Part shown: one piece after another, positions 12,430 to 23,177 of the stretch | Numbering within the stretch: the first letter of the stretch is position 1 | Layout: each line of letters starts with the position of its first letter | Origin: Isoetes taiwanensis | Taxonomy: Eukaryota; Streptophyta; Lycopodiopsida; Isoetales; Isoetaceae | DNA length: 64,000 nt | Reading direction: 5' to 3' | Assembly (NCBI GenBank): GCA_021234155.1 | Contig: JAJEKV010000024.1 | Location: 17,259,030-17,323,029 of the forward strand | Translations under genes and position numbers: made by a program | The notes under the pieces: model-generated | Told to the model about the DNA's origin: nothing | What the model saw: only the letters and a program-made list of their open reading frames with translations | Databases searched by the model: none

Positions 12430-13650
12430 AGTTATTATGGCGCGGTACGAATTTTTTAAAGCAGTTATTATTTCCAGTTTACAATCCCTTTCCAACTTTT
12501 CTGTCTCTCTTTCGAACTGCGCTTTCGATCTTCTCTTCTGGTGTGCTTTTCGAACTGCTGGTGCGCTTTCGAGCTTCTTGGCTATCTGCTCTCTGCTTTT
12601 GAGCTATCTCTGGCTTTTCGGCTTCTGGCTCTCTACAATCTCTGGCTTTTCTGGCTTCTGGCTGGTGCGCTTTCGAGCTTTTCGGCTCTCTTCAATCTCT
12701 GTGGCTTTTCGGCTTCTACAATCTTCTGCGTTTGGTTTTTCGGCTCAAAGGTTTCTACAAAGCTTTCGGCTCAAAGGTTTCGGCTCTCTACAATCTCTCT
12801 GGCTTTTTGGCTTCAGCTTGGAATAACAAAATTTTCTGGCTTTTTGGTTTTGGCTTAAAGGTTCTCGGCTTCTTGGTTTCCAAATTATCTGCTATTGCTT
12901 CTTCTCGGCTTCTATTGGCTCAAATCATCTGCTATTGGCTAATTCTCGGCTTTTGGTTTCGGCTCAAAGGCAAAGGCTCAAATCTCGGGTACAGAACACA
13001 AATAGGTTAGTATTTCCTGTTCTTTACTTAAAGTCTGTTATCTTATTCTTGTTTTTATTCTAGTATTTGAAAGTTCTGTTCTATCTGCTTTATCTGTTCT
13101 TTATCTGTTATATGAGCTTCAGGGTTAATCAAGGGGAGTGCTTACTGGCTTAGATTTTTAGATGCATCAGTCCTATACTGCCCTAGCACCTTCATATATA
13201 GATCTATTGCTTATAAACATGTTCTATTGCTTATATGATCTTGCTCTATGATCTTGCTCTATGATCTTGCCTATATGATCTTGCTCTATGATCTATCTGC
13301 CCAATGATCTTGCTTATATGATTTTGTTGTATCTACTCTTATTCTATTTCACTAGCTCTTCTTCTATCTGCTCTAAATAATGAACTAAAACAATGAACTA
13401 AATAATGAACTAAACAAGGAGTATTATTATTATATATCTGCTCTATCTGCTCTTATTCTATCTGCTCTATCTGCTCTATGAGTTCTTATTCTGCTCTATC
13501 TGCTCTTAGATTTGCTCTATCTATTCCCCTGGCTTCATATTCTATTTTACTGGCTCTTATTCTATTCTACTGCCTTCATATTCACTGGCTTCATATTCTG
13601 CATTCTGCAATCTGCATTCTGCATTCTGCATTCTGTTCTCTGCCTGTAAG
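12430..13650. repeat. Low-complexity region: GGCTTTTCGGCTT, ATCTGCTCTAT and CATTCTG repeats
   Basis: 12480-12980 is a mesh of GGCTTTTCGGCTTCTGG variants. 13130-13520 is dominated by ATGATCTTGCTCT and ATCTGCTCTAT. 13596-13634 is a CATTCTG microsatellite. Open frames here have hydrophobic repetitive translations and are not taken as genes. It could be the leader of the small gene at 13973. Confidence 0.6.
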
Positions 13651-13707
13651 TAGATATGTTTTTTTTATGCATATTTTTTTTCTATAGAATGATATGTTAG
13701 AATGGGC

Positions 13708-13888
13708 AAAATCGCGCTTGGCGCATTTCTAGTTTGGCTTCCTATTTCCCATTAGGTTAATCAAATCGCGCCAGGCGCGTTTCTAGTTTGGCCTTTCTAT
13801 TTCATACGACTTTATACAAATCGCGCCAGGCACGTGTGAAGTAGATCTGTGAAAAAAACACTATAGTAAACGCGCCTGGCGCGTTTTG
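13708..13888. repeat. Four GCGCC(A/T)GGCGC palindromes upstream of the small gene
   Basis: Near-palindromes related to ATCGCGCCWGGCGCGAT occur at 13708, 13763, 13818 and 13868. Two further ones follow the gene at about 14358 and 14420. The first two are each followed by TTCTAGTTTGGC, so the unit duplicated with its flank. The same palindrome recurs throughout gene B. Confidence 0.75.
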
Positions 13889-13972
13889 AATTTTGTATAT
13901 TTAGAATCGTTTTCTGGGGAGAGGAATATCATTTGCTAATTAGTTAATTTCTCTCGTTCTAGTGCATTACAC

Positions 13973-14344
13973 ATGGCTGCTTCTAGTTCAAATATACTTC
14001 CCCTGGACGACTATCAACGCTGGACCCTGTACAAGATACTACTTAATTGTGTTGTTCAAAATATTCACAGAGAGTTGGACAAGCCATATGACAGTCTGTA
14101 TCAGGGGCCATGGAAATGCTACCATCGCATCACTGGACATATGCGGCTCCTCATGCTCTTAGTAAGGCTCATGCCAACAAATAAATACGAGGCTTTGATT
14201 AGGAGTATCAAGGATCGACGGGACACTCTGATTTGGAGACTCGACATTCGCAGGGAATGGGAGGATGATGTCATATCAGAGTGGTACAGGTGGGACTTTA
14301 CTCGGTATTGGGCCGATGAAGTGGGCCTATGTGACATTCTGTAG
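13973..14344 (+). CDS. Small protein of unknown function, flanked by GCGCC palindromes
   Basis: A 123-residue frame starts at an ATG in good plant context (CACATGGCTGCT). The product is Trp- and Arg-rich (for example WRLDIRREWEDDVISEWYRW), has no signal peptide or membrane segment, and I recognise no family. With the chromovirus at 14606-28370 removed, it would lie only about 1.1 kb before gene B, in the same palindrome-rich territory. The two may have been one locus or one mobile unit. Confidence 0.45.
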   Translation: MAASSSNILPLDDYQRWTLYKILLNCVVQNIHRELDKPYDSLYQGPWKCYHRITGHMRLLMLLVRLMPTNKYEALIRSIKDRRDTLIWRLDIRREWEDDVISEWYRWDFTRYWADEVGLCDIL

Positions 14345-14523
14345 AGATAGAAAGAACTCGTGCCTGGCGCATTTCCACAGAAGGAAAAATGTATATTTTT
14401 TTTTGAATATAAATACAAACTCGCGCCTGGCGTAATTTTGCGGCTTATACTTTTATGTCACGCTTATTTTATTATGCTTTTTTATATGCAATGTCGAAAA
14501 CATTGAATCCTTTGATGCCCTCC

Positions 14524-14597
14524 AGCCAGTATGACCAACCCCAAGAAACTACACATTTTCATTAATGTGTAGTTTCATGGGGTTGATAAGACTGGCT
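14524..14597. repeat. Near-perfect 34-bp stem foldback
   Basis: The arm AGCCAGT..CAACCCCAAGAAACTACACATT pairs with AATGTGTAGTTTCATGGGGTTG..ACTGGCT around a TTCATT loop. It ends 4 bp before the target duplication of the chromovirus. It could be a tiny foldback transposon or a small-RNA hairpin. Confidence 0.75.
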
Positions 14598-14605
14598 AAA
14601 GACCA

Positions 14606-16169
14606 TGTGATGTTCCAGCACAGTATACGGTCCCAGGACGTATACTGTACTGCCTCGTCACGCGTACACGCCACTCCGACCGACGTGTACGCCGACGGAT
14701 AGCCAGGTAAGTAGCCCTAGGGGCAACTTGCTAGGTATGTTCACATGTTAATTAATGCGCACATGTGCACATTAATGTGAGCACACCTTTCCATGTAGGC
14801 ATATTTTGCCACCTAGCCATTAAAGGCAAGTGGGGCCTTCCAATTATCCCACATGCTAAAATGGGTAATTGGAAACCCTAGCCTAAACCCCATGTCTATT
14901 TAGGGTAGGAAAACCCTAACTTGTTAGTTTTCGTCCTTAGGGTTTTAGAGCTCTGTTTTGGCTGCCCCAGGAGCCAAAACCGCCTCCCAGACGCTGCCCA
15001 AACGAATTGCGCCATCAGTTTCCCCGAATTCGATCAGCTCAGTAGAATGGTTGAACTCAGGTCAGGAGGAGCCACCCAAGGATCAGGTATTTGGTCAATT
15101 TAATAGCTTAGACCGTCTTCTAGTCATGGAACCAGTAAGTTTAGACTATTAAATTGCCCATAGCAGCTATCTAGATCTTTAGATCTTAGACACTAACTAA
15201 AGAACCTAACTCTATGCGATAGATTAGATCTAGTTCTTTAGTTCTTCTGTGATGTATATGGATGATGTATCTCTGTGAACTCCTTGTATTGGGAAGGGGG
15301 CTAGAGGCCCTAAAGCTTGGTAGTTGATGCTCCTAGCGTAGCCCTCTAGCACACTGTAGATTCGGCCTGTGTACAAGAACCACACCTGGTTGTGGGTGAA
15401 GGGGCCAGACTGGCTAAGAAGGAGGTTCATGTCCTGACTCTTGAACGATCCCTCTGGTGTGTAAGGCCTACCAGGGATCATTGTGACTAGGTCTAATGGC
15501 TTACCACCGAGTGCGGGTAAGGCATGGACTCGACACCCGTGAAGTGGTGTACACTTTCCAGTGGGTTCAGTCGAATACGGGCAGTGGCCCTCTAGTCACC
15601 TTGAGTCAGCATGCAGATCTCTGGAGGGAGTGATCCCTTCCTGCCCCATCGGAACTGGGAGGATGAGACCCAGGAATAGCCCCTTCGGCTATGCATCCGG
15701 CGGGCCACAGTCAGGTTCCGACACTTTTCAGCCTACTCTGCAAAGTGTGCACAGGAGGGGCGGATGGAGTGGACAACCCTATGCCATGTTCATATGCCAG
15801 CCAAATCCATTGCCATGAATTCTGTCTGCAATGAACTCTGGAGACCCAAGCCGTCAGTCATCCCCTCGAGTCTGAGCCCTGGGTAGGATTCCCCATATGT
15901 ATTGTGCTCACCGTGTTTATGCAGATGTGATGGACCACCCTTCGAGGTGGATATGTGCTTATGCTCTATACTGACATGTATGTTTACGCTTCCGCAGCTA
16001 GGTAGGCCCTGAGGGAGACAGGGTAGAATGACACCTTCACTCTTCCCACTGGGACTCGTTACGGGTGCAGTGATATGTGGAGGGCCCTGTATCAGTGTGG
16101 AGCTGGTATGGGGGAAGAACTCCTGTTTGTATACGGTGAGAGCACCGTATGCGAGTAGGGGACGTCACA
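14606..16169 (+). repeat. 5' LTR of the chromovirus (1564 bp)
   Basis: It matches 26803-28370 almost throughout. The first roughly 70 bp and several short clusters differ, mostly at CAG/CTG trinucleotides. Confidence 0.95.
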
Positions 16170-16170
16170 G

Positions 16171-16182
16171 TGGTATCAGAGC
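16171..16182 (+). other. Primer-binding site for initiator tRNA-Met
   Basis: TGGTATCAGAGC begins one base after the LTR end (GTCACA-G). It is the standard complement of the 3' end of plant tRNA-iMet used by many LTR retrotransposons. It fixes the plus-strand orientation. Confidence 0.95.
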
Positions 16183-16375
16183 AATGTTCTTGGAGACCAA
16201 GAGCAAAGCACTGGCCATGCTCCCAGTAGTACTAACTTGATAGGATCCTCAAGCCTCGAAAAGTGGGAAATTTTTTTTTTCTCATTTTTGTAGTTATGCT
16301 AAGCTAGTAACAATTAAGCGAATTGGAATTTGATAAGATTAAAAAGAATAAGCCCAAAATTTTCCAAGTGAGGTG

Positions 16376-16632
16376 GTCTCACAGCTCGCGCCTGGTCGCA
16401 GAACTAAATTTTAGTTTTGAAGCGAGGCGCAAGCTGTGAGACATCGAGCCAAGATCACCAAAACATGATGAATTTGAGAAAAGTAATGTGGTAAGGCTAG
16501 TTCTAAGATAGGAAATAATTAGAATAGCATGTTTTAATTATGTAAATAACCTAGAAATGTATGAGATCTCACAGCTCGCGCCTGGTCTAAAAACTAAACT
16601 TTAGTTTTTGAGCGAGGCGCAAGCTGTGAGAC
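16376..16632. repeat. First pair of about 65-bp hairpins
   Basis: Copies at 16376-16442 and 16567-16632 have the arm GTCTCACAGCTCGCGCCTGG pairing with GCGAGGCGCAAGCTGTGAGAC-type sequence, around an AACTAAA..TTTAGTTTT loop that also folds. They lie just upstream of the promoter-like sequence of the histone ORF. Confidence 0.85.
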
Positions 16633-16734
16633 CAATAGGTAGAAAAAGTCTGAAACAAGTGTAAATTTTAAATAAGTAGGTGCCTTAGCATGTTAAATAG
16701 AGCAACTTGAATTTTGACCTAAAACTTCCCAAGC

Positions 16735-16744
16735 TATAAATAGA
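16735..16744 (+). promoter_or_regulatory. TATA box before the histone-like ORF
   Basis: TATAAATAGA lies 109 bp before the ATG at 16844, followed by ACCCCCCTCATTT. The same box, followed by CCCCTCATTT, occurs before ORF2 at 18694. This suggests an internal promoter separate from the LTR. Confidence 0.6.
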
Positions 16745-16843
16745 TGTAGACCCCCCTCATTTCCACGTCACAGTCCTAGAAATCCGCTCCCCCGCACTTA
16801 GGCGATCTTTGGGCGCTTGTATCCGATCGACGATCCGTAAAGC

Positions 16844-18095
16844 ATGGCCCGAACCAAACAGACCGCCAGGAAGCGTCGCCCAGGCGAAACCACCAGCGCC
16901 ACTGAGGCTGAGATCATTCGGCAGATGCTTCGCGAGAGGCTCGCAAGAGGGGGTCGTTCGCCTTCGAACGAGGGAGACGTCTCAAAAGAACAGGACACGT
17001 CCGATCTGATTGACGTCTTCAACCAGCAGGTGGAGCAGGACGAGGCAACATCACCAACCTCCATGGACGAGGAGACAAGGGAGGTATATGAAGAAATAGA
17101 GCGGGAGATCCGGCAGCAGAAAGAGCGTAAGATCATTCCGATGCAGCCACGAGATCCTCGAGCACTTAAGAGCAAAAGCATGTGTCCGGAGCCACGGAGG
17201 AAGCAGATCTCGCGAGGTTCATTAGAAAATATGAACGCCGGGAGAAGAAGAAGGAAGACAAAAAGAGGAAGAGGGAGGAGGAAGAACACAAGGCGCGTAA
17301 GAGAAAAGAGGGCTAAGGGGAAGTTCGTGGACAAAGACAAGGAAGTCAAGGACGCCCCGCCAAGGAAGAGGCCTAACCCCAAGATCGCCATCGTGGAGCC
17401 GCAGAAGTCGACGAACCTCCTCAACTCCTCCGACGACTCTTCCGACGGGGACTTCAACCCCGATGGTGGAGGTGGAAGCTCTTCTAAACCCCTGTGTGAC
17501 GAACAGTAGTACCCGAGCAACCAAAGACTGAAAGCAACCCCAAAGAAAATCAAGTGCGTAAGCCCCCGAAAATACCCGGGCGGGATAGGAAGAAATAGCC
17601 ACGACCGCCCGTGAAGCTTACGCCACCGACAGAGTAAAGATATACTGAAAGAAAGATGAGGGAGCACGAGGCTTATATGAAGAAATGGGAGGCCTACAAA
17701 GAAGTACTATGAAGAAAATGGGTTAGGATCATCGAGGGAGGGCGACCAACGGGAGCAGACCTTAAAGCCGCCACCACCGGCCCAAGGTTCCCAAGCCACC
17801 ACCCAAGAAGAAGATTGACAGAAGGAGGTGGAGAGGAGAGCGCTAAGGGAGATTAGGCACTTCCAAAAAGCAGCCTACGGCCTTCTAATCCCCCGCCCCC
17901 CTTTGCTCGATTAGTTCGAGAAGTGATGCAGCCTACGAATCGGACTTCGTGGTCACTGACGAGGCGCCACCGGCAATGCGTGAAGCGGCCGAAGCAAAAA
18001 TAGTGCAACACTTCGAAGATTCAACAGCTTGCACTGTTCACGCCTTGCGACAGGACATGAGCCTTGCGACCCGCATAAAGGGAGAACGCCCTTAG
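16844..18095 (+). pseudogene. Retrotransposon-borne histone H3-like protein (H3 tail, long linker, H3/CENH3-like fold), frame-disrupted
   Basis: The frame opens with Met then ARTKQTARK, identical to residues 1-9 of histone H3, followed by RRPGETT. It stays open to 17509: an acidic stretch, then a Lys/Arg-rich segment (RRRRKTKRGRGRRKNTRR), a basic Pro-rich stretch and SSDDSSDG. The histone fold lies at 17831-18095 in three frames: ALREIRHFQK and LLIPRPP (alpha-N, 17840), PFARLVREV (alpha-1, 17899), then MREAAEA, FEDSTACTVHALR and LATRIKGERP-stop (alpha-2 to C-terminus). FQK and LLIP recall plant CENH3, while the GER ending recalls canonical H3. About five residues of loop L2 (VTIMP in H3) are missing. 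Intended length is about 417 codons, against 136 in H3. Frame changes lie after 17509, in the linker, near 17895 and near 17925. They may be decay or sequence error. I know of no described retrotransposon with such a gene. Confidence 0.85.
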
Positions 18096-18240
18096 AACCT
18101 TTTTTGTAAATAATTAAAAAATTTTGTAATATAGAGCAATTTTGTGTACTTTAATTGCATGAGCTGGATTAATTAGGGCAAGTTAGTAAGTTTTAGCTTT
18201 TATTTCAGTAAAATAGGACATTTGCGGCCAAAAACGTGAT

Positions 18241-18503
18241 GTCTCACAAATACCGGTCGCAAAACTAAATTTTAGTTTTGAAGCGAGGCGCAAGCTGTGA
18301 GACCTCGCCCAAACTTGACAAAAACAGCTCCAAATCGACCAAATAAGGGGTCAATTCTGTCTGATTTGATGAGTCCATCATCTTTACACCCTTAGTTTAC
18401 CCAAATTGGATACCTTTTGACCCAAACGAGACTGATGTCTCACAGCTCGCGCCTGGTCGAAGAACTAAACTTTAGTTTTTGAGCGAGGCGCAAGCTGTGA
18501 GAC
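18241..18503. repeat. Second pair of the same hairpins
   Basis: Copies at 18241-18302 (left arm degraded to GTCTCACAAATACCGGTC) and 18437-18503 (complete) match the pair at 16376-16632. They lie between the histone-like ORF and the second TATA box, so each accessory ORF has its own hairpin pair. Confidence 0.85.
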
Positions 18504-18693
18504 CTCCTACTATTTCTTCACCAGGACTTGTCCAGATCACCCTCAACCTGTTGTATAGCATCTTTTAGGTAATTTAGCCTTGTTCAAACATCTCATCTAG
18601 TCTTCAAATTCCCATTTTGACCTCAGATAGACTAGAATTACCCAACCCTAGGAATTTTCCAAGTCACCCAAAAATTAGGGTTTCCCCCTTTTC

Positions 18694-18703
18694 TATAAAT
18701 AGA
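18694..18703 (+). promoter_or_regulatory. TATA box before accessory ORF2
   Basis: TATAAATAGA followed by CCCCTCATTT, 122 bp before the ATG at 18816. Its surroundings (AAATCTGCTCCTGCCC) resemble those of the first box (AAATCCGCTCCCCCGC), so the promoter was probably duplicated. Confidence 0.6.
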
Positions 18704-18815
18704 CCCCTCATTTCTCAGATAGCACCCTACAAATCTGCTCCTGCCCTTCTAGCCGATTTCTCAACTCCCTGAGGCGCTCTTGCAACCGTTTGTTACCCTC
18801 TTCTGCAATTAACCA

Positions 18816-20372
18816 ATGGCAACCTCGGATTTTCGCAGATGGTACAGCCACAAATACCTCATCTTGCCAAGCCGACGTCGACCAAATCTTCCATATCTTC
18901 GGGAAGGAGGTAGATGTCCAAGCAACCTTGCACGCAACCCCCACCTTTTACAACGAGTCTTGTCTCGAGTTCCAAGCTAGGGTAGAACCAAAGACTAGTG
19001 CAACTCCCCTTGCATAGGCTACTTTGTTCCTAGGCAATCCCCTCGCAAAACAAGATTAGGTGATGTTCCAAACATTGCCAAGTACCGACAAACAAAGCGC
19101 AAGCCAAGACACCGAGCCAATGGTCCTAATCGCCAATAGGGACCAAGTACTTCTCTTTCAACACTGCCTTGGCAATCTTTCTCACCCACCGTGCCGAGAA
19201 CACCGTGGGGGAAACCTCCATTCCCCCCTTGGACATAGACCCATTAGCCATAGCAGCAGAACAACGGCTCCTTACGCAGTATGAACAGGAGCAGGAAGGA
19301 AAAGAAGAGGAGGACTCAGACGAACAGGAATCAGAGGAGGAGGAAGACTATGTCGAGCTCGACGCAGCGGAGGAGCAGCGACAAGCAGAGCAGGAGTGGC
19401 AAAACTTCGAGAGAAACCGGCAAACTCTCAGAGTCGCACCGCCCCTTGGGTTAGGCATTACAAGCCTAGCCCCCATTATTGTTGAAGGCGAGGAGTTTCT
19501 GCTTCTAAGCGACATCCAAAACCTTCCGGAGTGCAGGGAAAGGGAGTACCGACCTGAAGAGTTGCTGCACCAACTCCGAAGAACGGACTTAGACGACTTC
19601 ATCGTCCGAGGAGCATCTGACTTCCCCCTCCAAGTAAGGGAAGCCGACACTTACACGGGAGAGTCTACCTCCGACATTCAAGCTTACAGCAGCATCAGGC
19701 AGATTATGGAGGCAGACGAGGCCGAGAACAAGCTACCGACAGAAGAAGAGTTCCTTGCTCTACAGGAACAGATGGGGATCCGCTACGCGACCTCGAACAT
19801 CCTAACGGCAAGCCCTTCCGCAACACCTCCCCGGGAGAGGAGAGGCGAATTCGACCTCAGGAGGGCTTCAGCAACAGTCAGAGACTACAGGGAGCTCACC
19901 ACGGTGGAGGTTGATGACTTTGCAAGCAGGCACAGAGCTGGATACCGAGTGGCCGAGATTCCTCTCGCAACGCATTGTGTCGCTATGCTATTACCTTCCC
20001 CTGCTGATGGATGGAAGAATAGCGGTAATTCACCGCAAATTCACCCCCGGAGGCGAAGAAGGAGTATCAATGCTAATCGTGACTCTCGTGATTTGGCCGG
20101 CATGCGCTGTTACCCCTCAACACCGAGTATGCCATCCTGGTAAAGAGAGCAGTAGCACTCGATGTCTTCGACTTCGCCATACCTTACAGGCGGCAAGGAA
20201 GACTGGCGGTGACCGCAGCTTACACCTCCGACCGCAGAGAAGTGACTTGGCGAGAGCCTTGCAGGGCGGATCTTCAGCCAACGTCCTGAGGAACTTGGGT
20301 CATTCAGTGGGAACAGCCCAAGTGAAAAAGTTCCTAGAGGATAATCCATCTTACCGGCAGCATCAAGAATAG
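18816..20372 (+). pseudogene. Accessory ORF2 of the chromovirus, acidic protein of unknown family, frame-disrupted
   Basis: A start at 18816 sits in AACCAATGGCA. The frame changes soon after the start and again near 19050-19165. The best stretch is 19169-20143, with a highly acidic run (EEEDSDEQESEEEEDYVE), then LGITSLAPIIVEGEEFLLL, RRTDLDDFIVRGASDFPLQV and a terminal part continued in another frame to 20372. No zinc finger, protease or polymerase motif is visible, so it is not a second gag. Long acidic runs are common in histone chaperones, and its position beside a histone-like gene makes such a partnership thinkable, but no chaperone motif is seen. Confidence 0.55.
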
Positions 20373-20598
20373 TTAGCAATCTTGATCCCGAAAGTTTTAA
20401 TTTTGTATTAGCATATTATAAAATATGAATATAATTTCTTTGGCACTATAAATGTTTTGTGGATGTATTTTGTGTCCCCAACTATACCAACAAACATAAA
20501 TAATGCAAGAGAACAAGTAAAACTAACCATATAGCTATGGACTACTTGTGTGTGCAGCTAGAAGCCTAAGCTCAGGGGAACGACACAGGCGAGAACTC

Positions 20599-22554
20599 AT
20601 GGAAGAACAGAGTCCGCCCAGGCCACGTCCGGCAAGGAACCTGCTTGAAGAATTTGGACCCATGACCCCAGAAGAGGAATTATCCCAGATGAGGATAGAC
20701 CTGGAGCAGATAAAGGCTTTGCTAGTCGCGCAAGCAGGAGTAGGTTCGGTGGGTAACGCTCAACTGCCGCAAGCGTCAGCTCGGAGAACAGGAAGAGACA
20801 AGAAGAGGAGCAAGAGAGGAAGGTCCCCCAGTTCGGACTCCTCCGACTCAAGCTCAGATTCAGACTCCGATTCCGAGGAAGAAGAAGAGCAGAACCAAGA
20901 CCGAACAGATGGAAGGCAGAGGAACGCCCCGGACGGACGGCAAAGGGACACAAGAACCTCTGACTACCAGAAGAAAGTGGACTCTGCATTGGGAAATGTC
21001 TGGAAGGCCAGGAAGCTCGAGCAATTCTCAGGCGAGAATAGGTCAGGCATGGAGGCGGAAGCTTGGCTTGACGAGATGAGTGAATATGGCAACGCTTATG
21101 GTATGAAGGATAAGGATAAAGGCAGGGTGGCAACAGCAAACCTGAAAGGAGCAGCACGCATTTGGTGGAAGGGTTATGCCAAAGCTCATGGCTTAAGCAG
21201 GGATGCTTGCAGGTTCAGGAAGTTTGCTAAAGCCTTCAAGCGCCATTACGTTCCAAGAGAGCACAAGTCCAGCATGATGCAGCAGTTCTACAGGTTGCAG
21301 CAAGGCAACAAGACAGTCCAGAAATATACAGAGGAATTCATGAGGCTGAGGCTGTATGTCCCAAAGTTAGGTGAGAAGCATGCAGTAGAAAGCTACATTG
21401 AAGGTCTGAATGAGGAGATCCGCAAGCTTGTAAGGGCAATAAACCCTAGAACAGTATCAGAAGCGGAGTCCAAGGCAATAAGCTTGCAAGGAACGGGACC
21501 TCAGAGTAGCGGGCAGAGGCAGCAGTATTATCAGGACAAAGGCAAGGCAACAGGCAGTTTTAGCCCGAGGACAGCCAGCCCAGGACCAGCTAGAGCCCCA
21601 TATAGTAGCAATCAGGGAAAGCAGCAGGAGAAGAAGCAGGTGTCCTTCAAAGATAAGCAGGAAGGGTCAAACTACTCCAAAGCAGTGCGATCCTTTTTGC
21701 AGGCCATGCCCAAGGAAAAGAGACAGGAGTGCATAGAAAAGCAGCTTTGCTTCAGGTGCTTCCAGCCAGGCCACAGGACAGCGAACTGCCCATACGTCAT
21801 GAGTGCAGCGCTAGCAGAGTTGGGAGATTGGGACACCCTGTCTGACGACGACGGCGAGGAAGCCCGCGACTACATTCAGGGTGAGTGTCATATCTTTGCC
21901 GCAATAGATACAGAGCAAGCAGAGAGCCAGTATAAAGTAATTTCCACAGTAGGGAAGGCCAAGACCAAGTCCTTCATAGTCTTGATAGACTCAGGAAGTA
22001 GCCATAACTTTGCATCCCCCAGAATGGTTCAAATGTTGAAGTTGAAACCACTAAAGTCAAAGCCAAGACCCGTTGTCTTAGCAAGTGGAGCAGTAAGGCA
22101 GACGGCAGGTAAGAGAATCAACTTCGACATCGACTTGCCAGGGATTAAAATCCAGATGGGGGCAGAGGTAATGGGCATTGGCAAATACGACTTGATCATA
22201 GGTATGGAGTACCTTGGGCCAGCAGGAGCCATTATCGATTGTGGAAAGCGGAAGGTGACCTTCCCAATGCCCGACGGCAAGATCATTGAGATCACAGGTA
22301 AAGAAGTTGTCCCCATCATGCAGTGTATGTCTTCTAAGCAGTTGTTCAAGTGCATCAAGAGTGACCAGGTGGCATACATCTTCAAGCTTGAGATTAGTGA
22401 GCCGGAACCAGAAGAAAGCAAAGAAGACAAGGTGCTCAGGAAGTTGCCGAAGCAAATAGCTAAGCTGATCACGGAGTTCCATGATCTCTTTCCAGATGAG
22501 ATCAAGCACTCGAACCGGGAACAAAGCCGACAAGCAAGGCTCCATATAGAATGA
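20599..22554 (+). CDS. Gag-protease of the chromovirus
   Basis: The open frame runs to 22554; the first ATG in it is at 20599. It has a Ser/Asp/Glu-rich stretch (near residue 80), a retrotransposon gag region ([43 protein letters not shown]), one CCHC zinc knuckle ([14 protein letters not shown]) and a retropepsin with [13 protein letters not shown]. The tail, [20 protein letters not shown], is the usual lead into reverse transcriptase. The next domain continues in another frame from 22551, so gag-pol is either frameshifted or broken here. TGTGTGCAG at 20546 could serve as a splice acceptor for a subgenomic gag RNA, which is only a suggestion. Confidence 0.9.
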   Translation: MEEQSPPRPRPARNLLEEFGPMTPEEELSQMRIDLEQIKALLVAQAGVGSVGNAQLPQASARRTGRDKKRSKRGRSPSSDSSDSSSDSDSDSEEEEEQNQDRTDGRQRNAPDGRQRDTRTSDYQKKVDSALGNVWKARKLEQFSGENRSGMEAEAWLDEMSEYGNAYGMKDKDKGRVATANLKGAARIWWKGYAKAHGLSRDACRFRKFAKAFKRHYVPREHKSSMMQQFYRLQQGNKTVQKYTEEFMRLRLYVPKLGEKHAVESYIEGLNEEIRKLVRAINPRTVSEAESKAISLQGTGPQSSGQRQQYYQDKGKATGSFSPRTASPGPARAPYSSNQGKQQEKKQVSFKDKQEGSNYSKAVRSFLQAMPKEKRQECIEKQLCFRCFQPGHRTANCPYVMSAALAELGDWDTLSDDDGEEARDYIQGECHIFAAIDTEQAESQYKVISTVGKAKTKSFIVLIDSGSSHNFASPRMVQMLKLKPLKSKPRPVVLASGAVRQTAGKRINFDIDLPGIKIQMGAEVMGIGKYDLIIGMEYLGPAGAIIDCGKRKVTFPMPDGKIIEITGKEVVPIMQCMSSKQLFKCIKSDQVAYIFKLEISEPEPEESKEDKVLRKLPKQIAKLITEFHDLFPDEIKHSNREQSRQARLHIE

Positions 22555-23177
22555 CAACGCAGGAGCTGACGGAGCTGAAGAAGCAGTTGCAGGAGCTGCT
22601 CGACCTAGGTTTCATTAGACCTAGTGTCTCACCATTTGGAGCGCCCATTCTCTTCGTTAAGAAGAAGGATGGTAGTTTGAGGATGTGCATAGACTATAGA
22701 CAGTTGAATAAGCACACCATTAAGAACAAGTATGCGCTTCCAAGATCAGACGACTTGATGGATCAGCTTCAAGGAGCAAGGATCTTCTCCAAAATCGACT
22801 TAAGGTCAGGTTATCATCAGATCCGGATAAAGGAGGAAGATATCCATAAGACCGCCTTCAGAACGCGGTATGGGCACTATGAGTTCACGGTAATGCCTTT
22901 CGGCTTATCGAATGCCCCCGCGACGTTCATGAGGCTCATGAACGACATCTTCAGGGAGTTTTTAGACACCTTTGTGATTGTATTCTTTGACGACATTTTG
23001 GTGTATAGCAGATCCCTTGAAGAGCACGTACAACACTTAAGGAGAGTGCTAGAGAAGTTGAAGAGGTACCAGTTGTACGCCAAGTTGTCGAAGTGCCACT
23101 TCGCAACGGAAAAGGTGGAATACCTGGGTCATGTGATCTCAGCAGAAGGAATCTCAACGGATCCCCGCCAAGATTGA
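22551..23177 (+). CDS. Reverse transcriptase domain of the chromovirus
   Basis: Motifs in order are [66 protein letters not shown], the active-site FFDDILVYS and [17 protein letters not shown]. This is a Ty3/gypsy reverse transcriptase with both catalytic aspartates. The frame ends at 23177 by an indel just before the connection domain. Confidence 0.9.
   Translation: MTTQELTELKKQLQELLDLGFIRPSVSPFGAPILFVKKKDGSLRMCIDYRQLNKHTIKNKYALPRSDDLMDQLQGARIFSKIDLRSGYHQIRIKEEDIHKTAFRTRYGHYEFTVMPFGLSNAPATFMRLMNDIFREFLDTFVIVFFDDILVYSRSLEEHVQHLRRVLEKLKRYQLYAKLSKCHFATEKVEYLGHVISAEGISTDPRQD

Noticed and set aside
12437-13010. Overlapping hydrophobic frames up to 129 codons
   Set aside because: They translate a GGCTTTTCGGCTT-type repeat in several frames at once, with no family resemblance.
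15230-16240. Several frames of 70-85 codons inside the LTR (repeated at 27660-28435)
   Set aside because: They lie within a non-coding LTR and are not kept open in the same way in both copies.
16798-17667. Long minus-strand frame opposite the histone-like ORF
   Set aside because: It is a shadow of the GC-rich, Lys/Arg-rich plus strand. The plus strand carries the H3 tail and fold.
17899-17990. A CENH3-length loop 1 (two residues longer than H3) in the histone-like fold
   Set aside because: The frame changes exactly in this loop, so its true length cannot be read from this copy.
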